Assembly: GCA_947561585.1 (NCBI GenBank)
Contig: CANNZV010000439.1
Span: forward strand, 326,706-390,705
Reading direction: 5' to 3'
DNA length: 64,000 bases
Origin: Caprella mutica
Taxonomy: Eukaryota > Arthropoda > Malacostraca > Amphipoda > Caprellidae
The notes under the pieces are model-generated. The model saw only the letters and a program-made list of their open reading frames with translations, was not told the DNA's origin and did not search any database. The translations under genes and the position numbers were made by a program. Below are positions 48,071-60,430 of the stretch, piece after piece. How positions within the stretch are numbered: position 1 is the stretch's first letter; the number at the start of each line of letters is the position of its first letter.

Positions 48071-49850
48071 GCAAGCGTGTCCGCAAGAAAAGTAGCCGAT
48101 TAAGGGCTGTAATTTGTAAACTATTATTGCTATAAGATTGAAATAGGTTTCATTTTAAAGATAAGAATTCCGCAATTTTACTTCATAATAAATATGTTCC
48201 GCGCCATTTGCAAATTTTCACAATCTCGAGAATGCGCTGCGCTTTTTTTGGATACTTGAAAATGCGCGACAATCTCGAGAGTGTGCAAGACAGGTAAAGG
48301 GTATGAAGCAGGACCAACAGTAATGGAGTAGATAATCAATTATTTATGCATTTAATTGGTCCATTTCATCAAAATATGATAGTTAAAGCTATACAAAATA
48401 ACTTGTTAATATATTGGTAATTAAGCTTGAGTTAGTTACTTAAAGAAAATTTGAACAAAACTGGTATTTTAACTTTACTGAGATATCAAACATTCTACCA
48501 AACGTTTGGAATTAACCTCACTTGTTTGTTTTAAATGTAAAAATATCGTCTTTTAAATTAAATACAAAAATAAAAAAAATTCAATAAAATTACATGCTAT
48601 TACATACGAGAATTCCCTGCGCGTTTTCAAGACCCTTAAAACGCGCAGGTTATTCTTGAGATTGTGCAAATCGGTAAATTGCGCAGAACAAATACATGAC
48701 CACAAGCAGACTCAATAAAATTATCAAGACGAAAAACGATTTTTTATCACATTCTGTATGGAGTATCAATAATCATGCGGTAGCCGAAAAAAGTAGCAAA
48801 TTTAAAAAGTCTGTAATTTGTAAACTATCATAGCAAGAAGACTGAAATAGCTTTTATTTTATTCCCAAATTTGATTTCGTTTCATTCACATGTAAAGAGG
48901 ATATACAGGCACATCTATAGAGCTTTAGTTTCATTAGCGGTTTATTATCCCAAGCACAATTAACAGTGGAATAGAGAAAACTTATCCTTGTGAAGATGTT
49001 TAAAATGGATCCGTGATGATTACTATTTATCGATTTTAGGCAAGATATGGAACACTATTATGCAAATTAATAGTTGAATGATATTACGTTAGGTGATATG
49101 TCCACGGTACAATTCATGATTTGAATAAAAGAAATTCAGGCAATGAAAAAACAGCAAGGACAGAAACATCATTAACATGGTTAGAGAAATTTAATTATTG
49201 ATGATTAAACGAAATCAGTGAAAAACTTATCTGATGAGAAAGAAAACTATTGTTCATTCATTCTTAACATTCATGTAACAATTTATTTGAAACCATTTTA
49301 AATGGAGACCATCAAGAACCCATGTTAATACTCTATATAGGTACAGTTCTTCGTCTTGATTACTTACTCTACCATTGATGACCTAGAAGATAACGCAAAT
49401 GGATCTATTTTATTTAACAAATATCTAACACTTTTATAGTCTTCACAAGAATTTAAGGTTATTAAGAATAAGGAAATCGTTTTTCCTTAGATTTTACGTC
49501 TCTTCTTAATTGCTCGGTAGTGAAGTATAAATTAAACGGAAAATAAGAATTGATTTTAGATACAAATAGGATTGCTCAAAAATTATCGTATTATGAAGGT
49601 GGTTAAAATATTAATTATTTTTATTTTCATCTATACTTGCATTCAATCTTTTTCTTCAATAGTATAACTAAGCTTTATGTTCTTCGTCTTGATAAGATTA
49701 TTGAGTCTGGTGGTTGTCATGTATTTATTATCAAATAAAACCTGTAATTCTTATCTTTAAAATGAAACCTATTTCAATCTTCTAGTAATAATAGTTTACA
49801 AATTACAACCATTTTAAATCGGCTACTTTTTTGCGGACACTCTGTATCAC
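48071..49850. mobile_element. 1.8-kb element with GTGTCCGCAA termini
   Basis: The left arm starts GTGTCCGCAAGAAAAGTAGC. The reverse complement of the right arm starts GTGTCCGCAAAAAAGTAGCC. They stay alike through TTTCATTTTAAAGATAAGAA and on to AATACATGACCACAAGCAGA and ATCAAGACGAA. A partial direct repeat of the end occurs at about 48,777-48,850. The left arm is split by the MITE at 48,190-48,695. No transposase reading was found. Confidence 0.65.
48190..48695. mobile_element. GC-ended MITE nested in the 48-kb element
   Basis: The ends are GTTCCGCGCCATTTGCAAAT and (reverse complement of the right end) GTTCTGCGCAATTTACCGAT. Both continue with CACAATCTC(G/A)AGAAT and G/C-rich CGCG words. The empty site can be read from the other arm of the host element (AATAAATACATGAC), giving a target duplication of about 4-5 bp (AAATA). 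A second copy in opposite orientation is at 53,450-53,883. Confidence 0.75.
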
Positions 49851-50720
49851 AATCCAAACAATTTAAATAATTTATCTAATATGAATTTTACTATCCTTAT
49901 CTACATCATATATAACTTGTAACCCATATTTCTGTACTATAAATGGATATAATTGCATACGTAACACTATATCAAATGATTCCAATATTAGTTAAATTCC
50001 TTCGCTTATTTCTTTTATATATTAGGTACTATCTCTCTCTAACAAGTGAAATTCTCTCCAATATGACAGTACTCATTTAACTAACAAACTCGTGCAAGGT
50101 TTTTTCCGAATTTTAGCATCCAAAAGTTCACTATAGCAGTTCCATGTCTCGAAACACAGTAACAACTTTCTTGCCAATAAGCATTAGGTTATTTTTAACA
50201 GTTTCTTCACACCTCAACTAGCGATAATCTCACTCTGACTACTTCAGAGTAAAGTTCGTCATATTAACTAATCACAATTACCTGTGATGGCTTCTGTCGT
50301 AACTAATTGGAAATAACTGCCAACACTACGCCATCAAATGAAACCTGGCACTATAGGTACCATTTGGCTTATTTGTCTTATTCAAATAATAAATTATATT
50401 GAGTTATGAACAGAAGCTTTCTTAAAAGTCAAGAAAGTGCATTCAACTGAATATTAGGAAAAGAATTTATTTCAATACAAACTTTCTAGGTGCATAAAAC
50501 AAAAACTAACTTTCATGGAAAATGTCTTTGGGGATTTAAACTATGAATTTAGCAATAATAATTCTGATAAAAAAATTATAGGTTGCTGTGAAAGAATCTA
50601 CGTAGCGAGAAGGATTTATGCTTGTTATATCAAGGGAATATTACCATATGTAGAGTCTAGACATTCAATGTTAAATATTTGTAGATTCTTGTAATAAATA
50701 TTACAAGAACTTCCCCACCA
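49851..50720. other. AT-rich sequence, nothing recognised
   Basis: No supported feature. Confidence 0.4.
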
Positions 50721-50727
50721 CACACTA

Positions 50728-51000
50728 AACCCCCCCCCCCTCCTCCTCCTTTTCTTGGTATTGACTATGGCCTCTCCGCGTAATGTGAGTCCACAGGCCA
50801 ATATCGAAGCTCTTGGGGACAATATGACTCGATTATGATAATTTATTGAGTGACGAAGTCCCAGCTAGGCACTTAGTGGCCACAGCCAAAAATTAAAGGC
50901 ATGGCTGCGACTATTGGCTCACAGAGTTATCGCTACTTAGATTGCACCCACCCCTGCATGGAAATGCTACTAGGGGTGGCGAGTGAATAATTACTCGAAA
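50728..51000 (-). mobile_element. Probable non-LTR retrotransposon 3' fragment
   Basis: The block is GC-rich compared with its flanks. On the minus strand it reads ILACGLTLRGEAIVNTKKRR followed by more Arg, an Arg/Lys-rich C-terminal style I associate with LINE-encoded proteins of insects. A poly(G) tract (poly(C) on plus, 50,731-50,740) follows. Upstream codons (minus, 50,822-51,000) are broken by stops. The assignment rests on composition and general resemblance only. Confidence 0.35.
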
Positions 51001-51329
51001 AGCTAATAAAATAGCTCTACAAAGAAGTTAAGAGGCAAAAACGCATTGAGGGAATAGCTACTTCCAAATATTTAATAGTGATAATTTACTGGATGTTCAC
51101 TGGTTTGAAGTCATGTAGCTATGAAAGATAGTTTAATATAATGTGTCATAATTAGAACTACCAACTTTTTGATACATATATTGCAATTCTAATGGTTAAT
51201 ATTTATTTGAAAAATATTGCAATTTGAATGAGAATAATTAGCAAACGATACATTGTTCAATTTATTCATTATAACCACCCAATTATTAGGACCTTTAAGC
51301 TTTCAGTCTAGAAACAAATGCAGTGGAAG

Positions 51330-52150
51330 CGGCACGTTTCTGTTCTTGTGGAAATGCTTCACATTCCACTGGTTATTTTGCTTTCATGGATTCGAAAGAA
51401 GTGTTGAAAAGTAGCTGAGACTTCGGGCACCAAAATTGACCAGATAGAAAAGTACCGCGAATTAAGATCTGAACTCTAAACGTCGTTGCCTAAGAATGTT
51501 CCTATGAATTCAGGTTGAGTTAATTTGGAGAATTTTACAGTTTTGAATCCTATTCTAGACTCTATGTCCAACCCTGAAAGAGATCTTTAGCCCATGGTAG
51601 GAACTTCGATTCCAGAATGAGAGAGATTCACCGTTCTGAGATCAATTTCACTTCAAAAGGCACAAATACGAGAGACGATATATCAGACGCCGTCACAGAA
51701 ACCAACACCAGTAGACTGTACATTGTGATGTCTATCTACAACTTGAGGCACACTGAACTCGATCATTCTGATTGTTCACAACTTTCTTCATGTCAATATT
51801 CTTTTCATCTATGAACACCGAGTTAGGTAGCGTACCTTCAGTTTTTTCATTCAGAATGCGACTACTTCTTTCAGCTTTCATTCTCATGAGGATCAGCTTG
51901 ACGTTTTAGCATTTTAAATGGTATATTTTCAAATCCTATTTCAGCACTCGATACATTGAAATTTTTCTTACACCGGCTTCTGCAGGCAGTTTACGATGAT
52001 CAACGTAGGTTTCGACTTAATTGGTCCGAGTGTTTCTGATCAGTGTTTTTGTTCGCCTCGTCTTTGTTGAACCAGTTTCCTTGAACTTTTGACAATTTTT
52101 CACACAACTGGACGATTCATTGTCAACTTCTTCGCAGTTGATGAATTAGT
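51330..52150 (-). pseudogene. Decayed mariner/Tc1-type transposase
   Basis: On the minus strand the N-terminal helix-turn-helix region (52,150-51,960) is readable as KFKETGSTKTRRTKT, then RKLPAEAGVRKISMYRVLK, typical of the paired-type DNA-binding domain. The first catalytic aspartate block reads VFIDEK, with NNQNDRV just after it (51,820-51,750). A following VGFCDGV fits the next conserved strand, and a degraded C-terminal HFFRIHESK closes it. Several stops and frameshifts interrupt the frame, so it is inactive. Terminal inverted repeats were not identified. The plus-strand 65-codon frame at 51,617 is antisense shadow. Confidence 0.7.
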
Positions 52151-52199
52151 GTCACCTTCTTTTTGGAGTTTGATCACAATATTTTGATTTACAGTCATG

Positions 52200-53449
52200 A
52201 TATGCCTCAGATGTAAGATTATGAGATGCCTGAAATTATAAGATTGTGATCAAACGTCCACTTTGACGATACATAATTTTTTTTAAATATCTGTAAGCAA
52301 GTCATTGGCTAAATATTATTATAGTCTTAATTATTGAACATTAATTGCTGAAAAATATTTTTTCCTTTAAATATAGCAATGTATATAGATATATGCAAAG
52401 CAAGAAAAAAATGTAATTGGTAAGGAATATAATAGTAACCTATAGAAGGAAAAGAATGAGCAAATTGGCCTAATACTTAAACTTACTTTATCTGTTCTCT
52501 TTGTTTAATGTCTGAAATAACAAAGTGATCTAATACATTGGTTGTCTCACAGTCTGTCACTGTTAGTGGATATTAAATTCCTTCAGAGCTAATTCTCTTG
52601 ACAATTTGTTTCCGAGGCTTTGGCCATGTTGCTAACTTCTCTCTCATCGGCATTAAGAGAGTGTTTACCAACCTATCTTGGCTCTTCTTGCATAATGCTA
52701 AGTCTGAATAAATCCCCTGAGCCTTTGTGTCTGGGAGAGGCACCTGTCACACACATTCCCCCACAGAATTTAATAATGAAACTTCTGCCCCAAAAATGAT
52801 AGCCCAGGTGTCTGAATTTGACCAAATATTCAATTATGTACCGAAGAGGATTACTTCTACGGCGCGCTTCATTGAAGCTTCTTGTAGGTTTTCACTTCAT
52901 TGCCGAACTTAGTAAGTTGCTCTCTTTTTCTTATATTTGCCAATGAGATGTTAGACCTCATCTTCGGCAAAGGAAAAGTTTCTTCCAGGACACAAAAAAT
53001 GGTTCTTCCTTGCAGCTGCTTACAATAGAACACCAGTTGGAAAACATTGACTTAATTCTCCTATTCAATAGTTCAGAAGAATGGAATATTTGCTCTGCTT
53101 CAGAAATGATTAGAATATTATTCGTATCTTTCTTATAAATATAATTTACCATTGATATTATATACACACTCTGAATCTATATTGAATTGGAATTAATTTT
53201 AAAATACGTTTTTTTATAATTAGAAGTATTTTGATAATAGTATAATTATATGCCTGTAATTCGATATTTAAATAAATAGAGTAATAATTTGATGCATGGC
53301 GAGTTAGAAAATTAATTCTATTTTATATAGAAAGTTGAAGAATTTGTTTATTTTTTATTATATAAGTAGATAATAATTTTTATTAACAATATTTTTTTCT
53401 GGATTCACAAAAACCAATATATTATATATATATGTACTTATATGTGTTC
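52200..53449. other. Unassigned, partly less AT-rich
   Basis: 52,560-53,110 is somewhat less AT-rich and gives broken minus-strand readings, such as ISEAEQIFHSSELLNRRIKS. I cannot place these in any family. It may be another decayed element or gene fragment. Confidence 0.25.
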
Positions 53450-53883
53450 TGCGCTATTTTCCGATTTTGCACAATCTAGAGAACGTGCAGCGCATTCTCG
53501 CATGTAATTTTATGGATAACTTTTCCTAATTCTTTAAAACAAAGGGGAAACAAGTGAGGTTAATTCCAAACGTTTGGTAGAATGTTTGATATCTCAGTAA
53601 AAGAAAATTACATGTACCAGTTTTGTTCAAGTTTTCTTTGAGTAATTAACTCAAACTTAGTTAACGATATATTACCAAGTTATTATGTATAGCTTTAACT
53701 ATCATATTTAGATAAAATGGACCAATTCAATGCATAAATAATTGATTATCTACTGTTGGTACTGCTTCATACCCTTTACCTGCCTTGCACACTCTCGAGA
53801 TTGTCGCGCATTTTCAATGATCCTAAAAACACGCAGCGTGTTCCAGAGATTGTGCAAATCGGCTAATAGAGCGAAACATATAA
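53450..53883. mobile_element. Second copy of the GTTCTGCGC MITE
   Basis: The sequence is the reverse-orientation relative of 48,190-48,695. Shared blocks include CCAAACGTTTGG, ATTGATTATCTACT, CATACCCTTTACCTG and CTCGAGATTGTCGCGCATTT. The flanks both show ATAT. Two small open frames inside are not genes. Confidence 0.75.
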
Positions 53884-54557
53884 ATATATTAAATTTTTTA
53901 GACAGTAATATTAAGGAATGCACCAGTTGAGCAAATAGCACCATGCAGTCATCTACCAAAGTGTATAACATTAATCACTTCCCTTGTACTCACTCAGTAG
54001 ATTAGTTCTTCTGCACTAATTTAGTGCTGCTTCATTCAGAGCAGAATAATTGAGCACAAAAAGCTTATAATAACAAGAACCTCTCTGCAACAATTCACTT
54101 TGATTGAAGACTAATTTGATCTCTTGAAGATTTGGATTACAGAGTGGAGAGAGACTTCAAAAGGGATGGCACTGTTTCGGAAAGTTCCATTTTGTTTTCT
54201 TTAAAATTACTTCATTGGTAATTGAAGCGCACTTAAAATTTTGCAGGAAGTTAATCTATTATCCATTTAATTATAAAAGGCTGAAGAGAACGAATTCTTC
54301 ATTCCCTTTTCGATATTGCTATTCACAGTTGTACCCGCCGGAAATATAAATTCAAAGAATGTTCTTCACCGTAAGAGTTCATCTCAAAAGGAAATTTATT
54401 TGTTTCTTCTTGCGGAGAAGAATAACTTTGGCATTCATGACTTTTCTTTTATTTACAATGCATATGTGTCATCGAAGTCATTAATTTTAATAATAAATTC
54501 AATTCGGTCTTACAGGGTCAAGAAAAGTAGAATATATTGAAACTATAGTGTAGCATC
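53884..54557. other. No recognised feature
   Basis: A 74-codon plus-strand frame (54,316-54,540) ends just before the 32-bp minisatellite. It shows no domain or signal. Confidence 0.35.
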
Positions 54558-55597
54558 AGAAAAAAAGAGTCACTGTGATGATGTACTGTCAGAGAAAAGA
54601 GTCACTGTGATGATGTACTATCAGAGAAAAGAGTCACTGTGATGATGTACTATCAGAGGAAAGAGTCACTGTGATGATGTACTATCAGAGAAAAGAGTCA
54701 CTGTGATGATGTACTATCAGAGAAAAGAGTCACTGTGATGATGTACTGTCAGAGAAAAGAGTCACTGTGATGATGTACTATCAGAGAAAAGAGTCACTGT
54801 GATGATGTACTGTCAGAGAAAAGAGTCACTGTGATGATGTACTATCAGAGAAAAGAGTCACTGTGATGATGTACTATCAGAGAAAAGAGTCACTGTGATG
54901 ATGTACTATCAGAGAAAAGAGTCACTGTGATGATGTACCACCAGAGAAAAGAGTCACTGTGATGATGTACTATCAGAGAAAAGAGTCACTGTGATGATGT
55001 ACTATCAGAGAAAAGAGTCACTGTGATGATGTACTATCAGAGAAAAGAGTCACTGTGATGATGTACTATCAGAGAAAAGAGTCACTGTGATGATGTACTA
55101 TCAGAGAAAAGAGTCACTGTGATGATGTACCATCAGAGTAAAGAGTCACTGTGATGATGTACTATTAGAGAAAAGAGTCACTGTGATGATGTACTATCAG
55201 AGAAAAGAGTCACTGTGATGATGTACTATCAGAGAAAAGAGTCACCGTGATGATGTACTATCAGAGAAAAGAGTCACTGTGATGATGTACTATCAGAGAA
55301 AAGAGTCACTGTGATGATGTACTATCAGAGAAAAGAGTCACTGTGATGATGTACTATCAGAGAAAAGAGTCACCGTGATGATGTACTATCAGAGAAAAGA
55401 GTCACTGTGATGATGTACTATCAGAGAAAAGAGTCACTGTGATGATGTACTATCAGAGAAAAGAGTCACTGTGATGATGTACTATCAGAGAAAAGAGTCA
55501 CTGTGATGATGTACTATCAGAGAAAAGAGTCACTGTGATGATGTACTGTCAGAGAAAAGAGTCACTGTGATGATGTACTATCAGAGAAAAAGTCACC
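54558..55597 (+). repeat. 32-bp minisatellite, about 32 units
   Basis: The units read AGAGAAAAGAGTCACTGTGA then TGATGTACTATC, very homogeneous with rare variants (CTGTC, CCATC, CACCG). There is no unique spacer between units, so it is a tandem array and not a CRISPR. Confidence 0.95.
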
Positions 55598-56553
55598 GCA
55601 TATGGACTAATTTTGCAATTAACAATCTTCTTATTCTTATTATTTTCAAATTTTCTAGGTTTTCCTTCAACTGCTCCAACTTTAAATAAAAAACGGGTCC
55701 TATTTATTGCACTAGTGAGTTATGCTTCAAAAATTAACTACTATTAACTTTTGAATAGTATAAAATCATTCAAATTTTTTTTAAATGTTATAGAATTTTT
55801 CTGAACTAGATCTTTTTTTTTTATATCCATTATTTTTTAGTATTCCGATTTTTAAGAAAAATATTTGGGTGTTATTGATTATCTAAATTTTTTCATTATT
55901 TTTTCATCCGAATATTGGTTATCAAGATTCCTTTAGTGTATTCCGTTAAAAATAATATATATTCTTTGTCAGTTTTCCTAATTTATTAATTAACGTTTTC
56001 TGGATTATTTTATTTAAAATTTTCCCATTTTTTTTTTTATATCTGATGTTTTTTGTGAATCGGATTTTTTTGTAATTACTGACTAATTTTTAATATCATT
56101 TTCTTGTAATCCCTGAATGCTTAATTTCTTTTTTAAACCTAATCTCGGTTCTTAAATTATCTTCAAATTTATAAAAAAAAGAATTTTTCGTATGTATTGG
56201 TTTTTTTTTGTATATTGGATATTTTCGTATCCTGGATTTTATAGCTATCCGGATTTTTGTATCCAATATTTATACTTTTGTATATTTTATGTTATCCGGA
56301 AAATTTTTTTAGTTTTAGAAATATATCGTATACCAAATGTTAAACCGTGGCACCCGTCTTGCAACCAACCATCAGACTAATACACACTGTGTGTTATAGC
56401 CATTATATAAGATAATATGTTGACCAAACTATACTAATTGCTACAGCAGCGCCTTCTACCCTAATATATAACTAAGTAATAAAATATATTCACTCATAGT
56501 AACAGTTTCACTAATTTTTCAAAAGGAATATAACATCATATTAAAACTCTAAT
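55598..56553. other. T-rich sequence, nothing recognised
   Basis: Loose repetition of ATCCGGATTTTT-like words at 56,200-56,310. No gene is supported. Confidence 0.4.
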
Positions 56554-56561
56554 GTGATATT

Positions 56562-57983
56562 TAGAGCCTGGTCTAATGCCATAATGTCCTAAAATGCCAT
56601 AAAGGCCATAAAATCCTAAAATATCATTAAATTCCTAAAATGATGGTAAGTCTTATTTTGGGTTATTTATAATATTTAATAATTTGGAAAGTCGGTAAAG
56701 TTGATGGGTTATATTCGCAAATTTATAGAACGTTATATTTCAATCAAAATCTGTCTGAATTATTATTCAAATAAACTAGTTCCATCACTTCAAGAATTAG
56801 CATAGTCACCACTGTATCTAGTTTTCTGTAACTCTTCACATCAATTTTTTAGCATAGACTCTGCCATTAATAAAAACACAAAATAACAAATAATCAATAT
56901 AATAAACTATTCAAAGAGAGATATATGTAGAACCTAGTAATATTTGTAAAATTTACAATAGAAAAACTGTCAGGTGACAAAAATTTTGTTTTGTCTTGTA
57001 AGTGGGTTTACCCACAGTACAGAGAATATATAGTATCCCAGAGCTATAGGGGGGCTGTGACGTCACATGTCAACAATGGTGCGTACGTTTGTACGTACAG
57101 TACAAACACAAAAGATGGCTGCAACACACCCAACTTTTGTTAAATAACGTTTTCGGTGATATTTTTTTTAATTCCACATTACCGCATGCTATTATCCAAT
57201 CTTTATAGTCATACGGACGAAAATTAAAAAATGACTGTTGATGAAATTGCTACTGGTCTTTTTACACCCAAAATAGTAACAAATTTTTAGTCTTGAAGAA
57301 GACGATTTATTCAAGATAATTAGATCATTAGTCAGATCGGTCGCGTTGGCCGCCATCTTAATTCTCTATTCCACGTGACCCACAGCAATTCTGTTTACTC
57401 TGACGTGACCTCTTGTTTACATACATGACGTCACAGCCTACCGAGAATAAATTTGAATAATACATGTAACTGGGGTACTATACTATTCTATGTACTGTGG
57501 TTTACCTGTACAACAGTTTCAAAATATCTCAATTGGTCTAATTATCTAATATATTGTTTGTTTTGTCTGAGGTTGTCTACTACGAGGGTTTGCTATAAAC
57601 ACAAATTTCGAATTTAATTTTGTAATTAGTTTCATTTCATGAATTTCAATTTATCTATCCTTTTTTTATAATACTTATAGGTTAAATTTGCATAAATTTA
57701 CTATAAACTAAATTCATTGAATTTTTAAGGAATGAATGGTTTATTCGTTTTCACCATTTTTTTTTAAACAGACTAAAAACTGTTGGTTTTATATACCAAA
57801 ATGCTAATTCATTCGTTGTAAATCCACATTTAATAATCCTAAAAGTATATGTATAAGTCCTAAAATGCCTTTATAAGGTTCCAAAATGCCTTTTATGTCC
57901 TCAAATGCCTTTTTTAAGGTCATTAAATACCTTTTTGAAGGTCCTAAAATGCCTCTTTTATAGGTCCTAAAAGTCCGGCTTTA
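56562..57983. mobile_element. hAT-like non-autonomous element, 1,422 bp
   Basis: The identical octamer GTGATATT flanks both sides (56,554-56,561 and 57,984-57,991), the 8-bp target duplication expected for hAT. The termini TAGAGCCTGGTC and (reverse complement) TAAAGCCGGACT resemble hAT ends. Subterminal CCTAAAATGCC-type motifs crowd both ends (56,590-56,640 and 57,835-57,975). No transposase reading is found, and a smaller MITE sits inside. Confidence 0.7.
57012..57500. mobile_element. MITE nested in the hAT-like element
   Basis: The ends CCACAGTACAGAGAATATAT and (reverse complement) CCACAGTACATAGAATAGTA begin long imperfect inverted repeats. These reach GGCTGTGACGTCA in both arms. TTTAC flanks both sides (57,007-57,011; 57,501-57,505). 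It is 489 bp long and non-coding. Confidence 0.75.
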
Positions 57984-57991
57984 GTGATATT

Positions 57992-59825
57992 TAATACTTA
58001 TAAAAATAATATTTGTTGTGAAATAATAATCAATATATTACATTGATTTTCGATTTTTAAGTCTCACAGTAAGTCTAACATTTGCAGCTATTTTGCTCAC
58101 TTGAAGAAATATATTTTGAGATAATATTTAGTGTTTATAGTTTGACACATCAGAATTCATTTATCAGAATAATAAATGATTTCAAAACCACTTGCAATTA
58201 ATTCTAATATTTGTTTGCTTTTTTTATAGCAAATTAAATTGAACAAATACAAATCAATATTTCTAAAAATCGAATATACCCACCAAAGTGAATAGATAAA
58301 ACATGTTTGATTAAATAAAACAATATTTATTTAAATATTTTAATGAATATCTAGCTGGTTGATTCTATCGAAAAATTTGATCAATAACAGTTAATTAGAT
58401 TCTAATTAACGTGGAAGTACAAATATTATGTTTTTTTTTCTTTCTTTCGGTTTTTCTCGTTCTTTCTCTTCAGCTGTTTAATATTTAATTGCCTAAAAGA
58501 TATTTTTGATATATAAAAGGTCTTGACTTAATTACGTATAAATAAACCATTTGTACACATGTTAGTCTTCTAAATTGGAACAATTTTTGAATATTAAGAA
58601 ATTTTTTTAAAATATTTCAAATAATGAATATTATATATTGATGAATTTAATATATGTTTATTTTTTATAAGCGTTTAAAATAAATTTAGTTTATTAATAA
58701 TTAATAACAGCTATTTATTGGAATTACTTTGATATTTATATTTTCACCTTATCGATACAATTTTAATTTATTACAAATTATATGATACATTTATTTCTAA
58801 GGTGGATTTATTATTATATAAAATGATTACTATGCAAATGTTGGTAACATATTATAGATATATTATTTCATCAAAAAACATATTTTTTAATTAAAAGCAA
58901 GGAAAAAGCATATCAAATTATTATCTAATCTCAATATTGATATAAAATATATATTATATTTATTACGGTTTGTATGTTCTATATGCCCTTTAATGTTTAT
59001 TAAATTAATATCAATAAAGATCATTCAAACACTAACTCTGATATCATAAAAGATTTCATACATGAGAAATACGGATTACATATAGGCATTAACACAATTA
59101 TATTTAAAAATATTCCTATAATTTAAGTAAACTAAACCATAATCAAAATAAAAGTAAATTAAATACAAGGGACGGAAAGAAGCAGACAGAAGGAAAGTGG
59201 CGATCCATGAACAAAGTCACCTACCACCGTCAGTGACAATTCGAATGGATAAAGTAAAGACGTCCTGGATTACAGTCACTTACCAAGTAATGTGATGATT
59301 GATAATGTAATTGCTATGGTTTTGAAGCAGGCTTCAAACATTCTATTTGCTTTCATTATTGAAATGATCCAATTATATTTTTTTATGATGTGATTTATCA
59401 ATGTACTTTGTGATTAAGTAATCAACAATAATTGTACTGCCCAGCATGATTTTGAGGTTGGTGTATTAATAGACGTTTCAGTGCATATTTTCAGGGAGTT
59501 TCAGAAATGTTATAAATATTGATCCATCAGGTCAGAATTGAAAATACAAATTAGACATTTTCTTACACACCTGAATTTTTTTTTTTTTTTAAATGAGTCG
59601 TTTGTTCTATGTATTGTTTATAAATATGTGTCATCATATATTAGATCCTCTATTTCTACCTTATTTCCACTACGTGACAATTTGACCTGATTGGGCAAAA
59701 TGAAGTTCCTTTTTCGGAGTCATGCCCCCAAAATACTTTAAAATTCAGCAATGAAATCTGTACTTCTCGACAAAAATGCAACCCTGTGAATTATTAATGA
59801 ATGAAAAAAGTGGGAACTAAATTAA
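57992..59825. other. AT-rich sequence, nothing recognised
   Basis: The short stretch 59,165-59,300 is less AT-rich but gives no readable gene. Confidence 0.4.
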
Positions 59826-60430
59826 AACTAGATTACGTGCTTTCGGCAGAGCGCATACCTTCGCCTCCGCTTATCCGTTTGCTACCAAAATCTAATAAAC
59901 TGGTTACTGGATAGTAACCAATCGACCCACCAATTTTCATGCAATATATATGGTTCAATACTTTTTGACTTATTGAATTATAAATGACCTTGACCTTGAC
60001 CTTTGACCGAATATCTCCCAAAATTCTACCAGATGGTTCGTGTACATTGTCCAATCGTCCCATCAAATTTCTGACAATTTGGTAGAATACTTCATGAATT
60101 ATTTAGTTATAAATGGCCTTGACCTTGATCTGTGAACTTTGACCCGGTCATTCTTAAAATATAACAAAATGGTTCCTGTATTTTGACAAATCGTCCCACC
60201 TAGTTTCATGCAATGTGGTTCAATACTTTTTGAGTTATAAATGACCATGACCTTGACCTTTGACCGGGTCACTTCCAATTGTTTCACTAATTTTCAGGCA
60301 ATTTGCTTGAACACTTTTTCATTTATGCGAATAACAAGATGATAAATAAATAAATAAATAAATGCCGTCAATAGTATAACCTTTCCGCATTCTGCGAAGA
60401 TAATAAAAGGAGATGCTGGCGATTAGGATA
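59826..60430 (-). repeat. Dispersed GGTCA-type repeat, longest copy
   Basis: Read on the minus strand it starts with a head near TTCGCAGAATGCGGAAAGGT, passes an ATTT microsatellite and ATCTTGTTATTCGCATAAAT, and then runs through about three sub-repeats of ~120 bp. It ends in GGCGAAGGTATGCGCTCTGC. Each sub-repeat has CGGTCAAAGGTCAAGGTCA or a close variant. The 62-77 codon frames (RSKVKVKVIYNS) are readings of the sub-repeats. No protein-coding function is supported. Confidence 0.7.

Noticed and set aside
54558..55597. CRISPR-like array of 32-bp repeats
   Set aside because: The units abut with no unique spacers and the sequence is eukaryotic. It is a tandem minisatellite.
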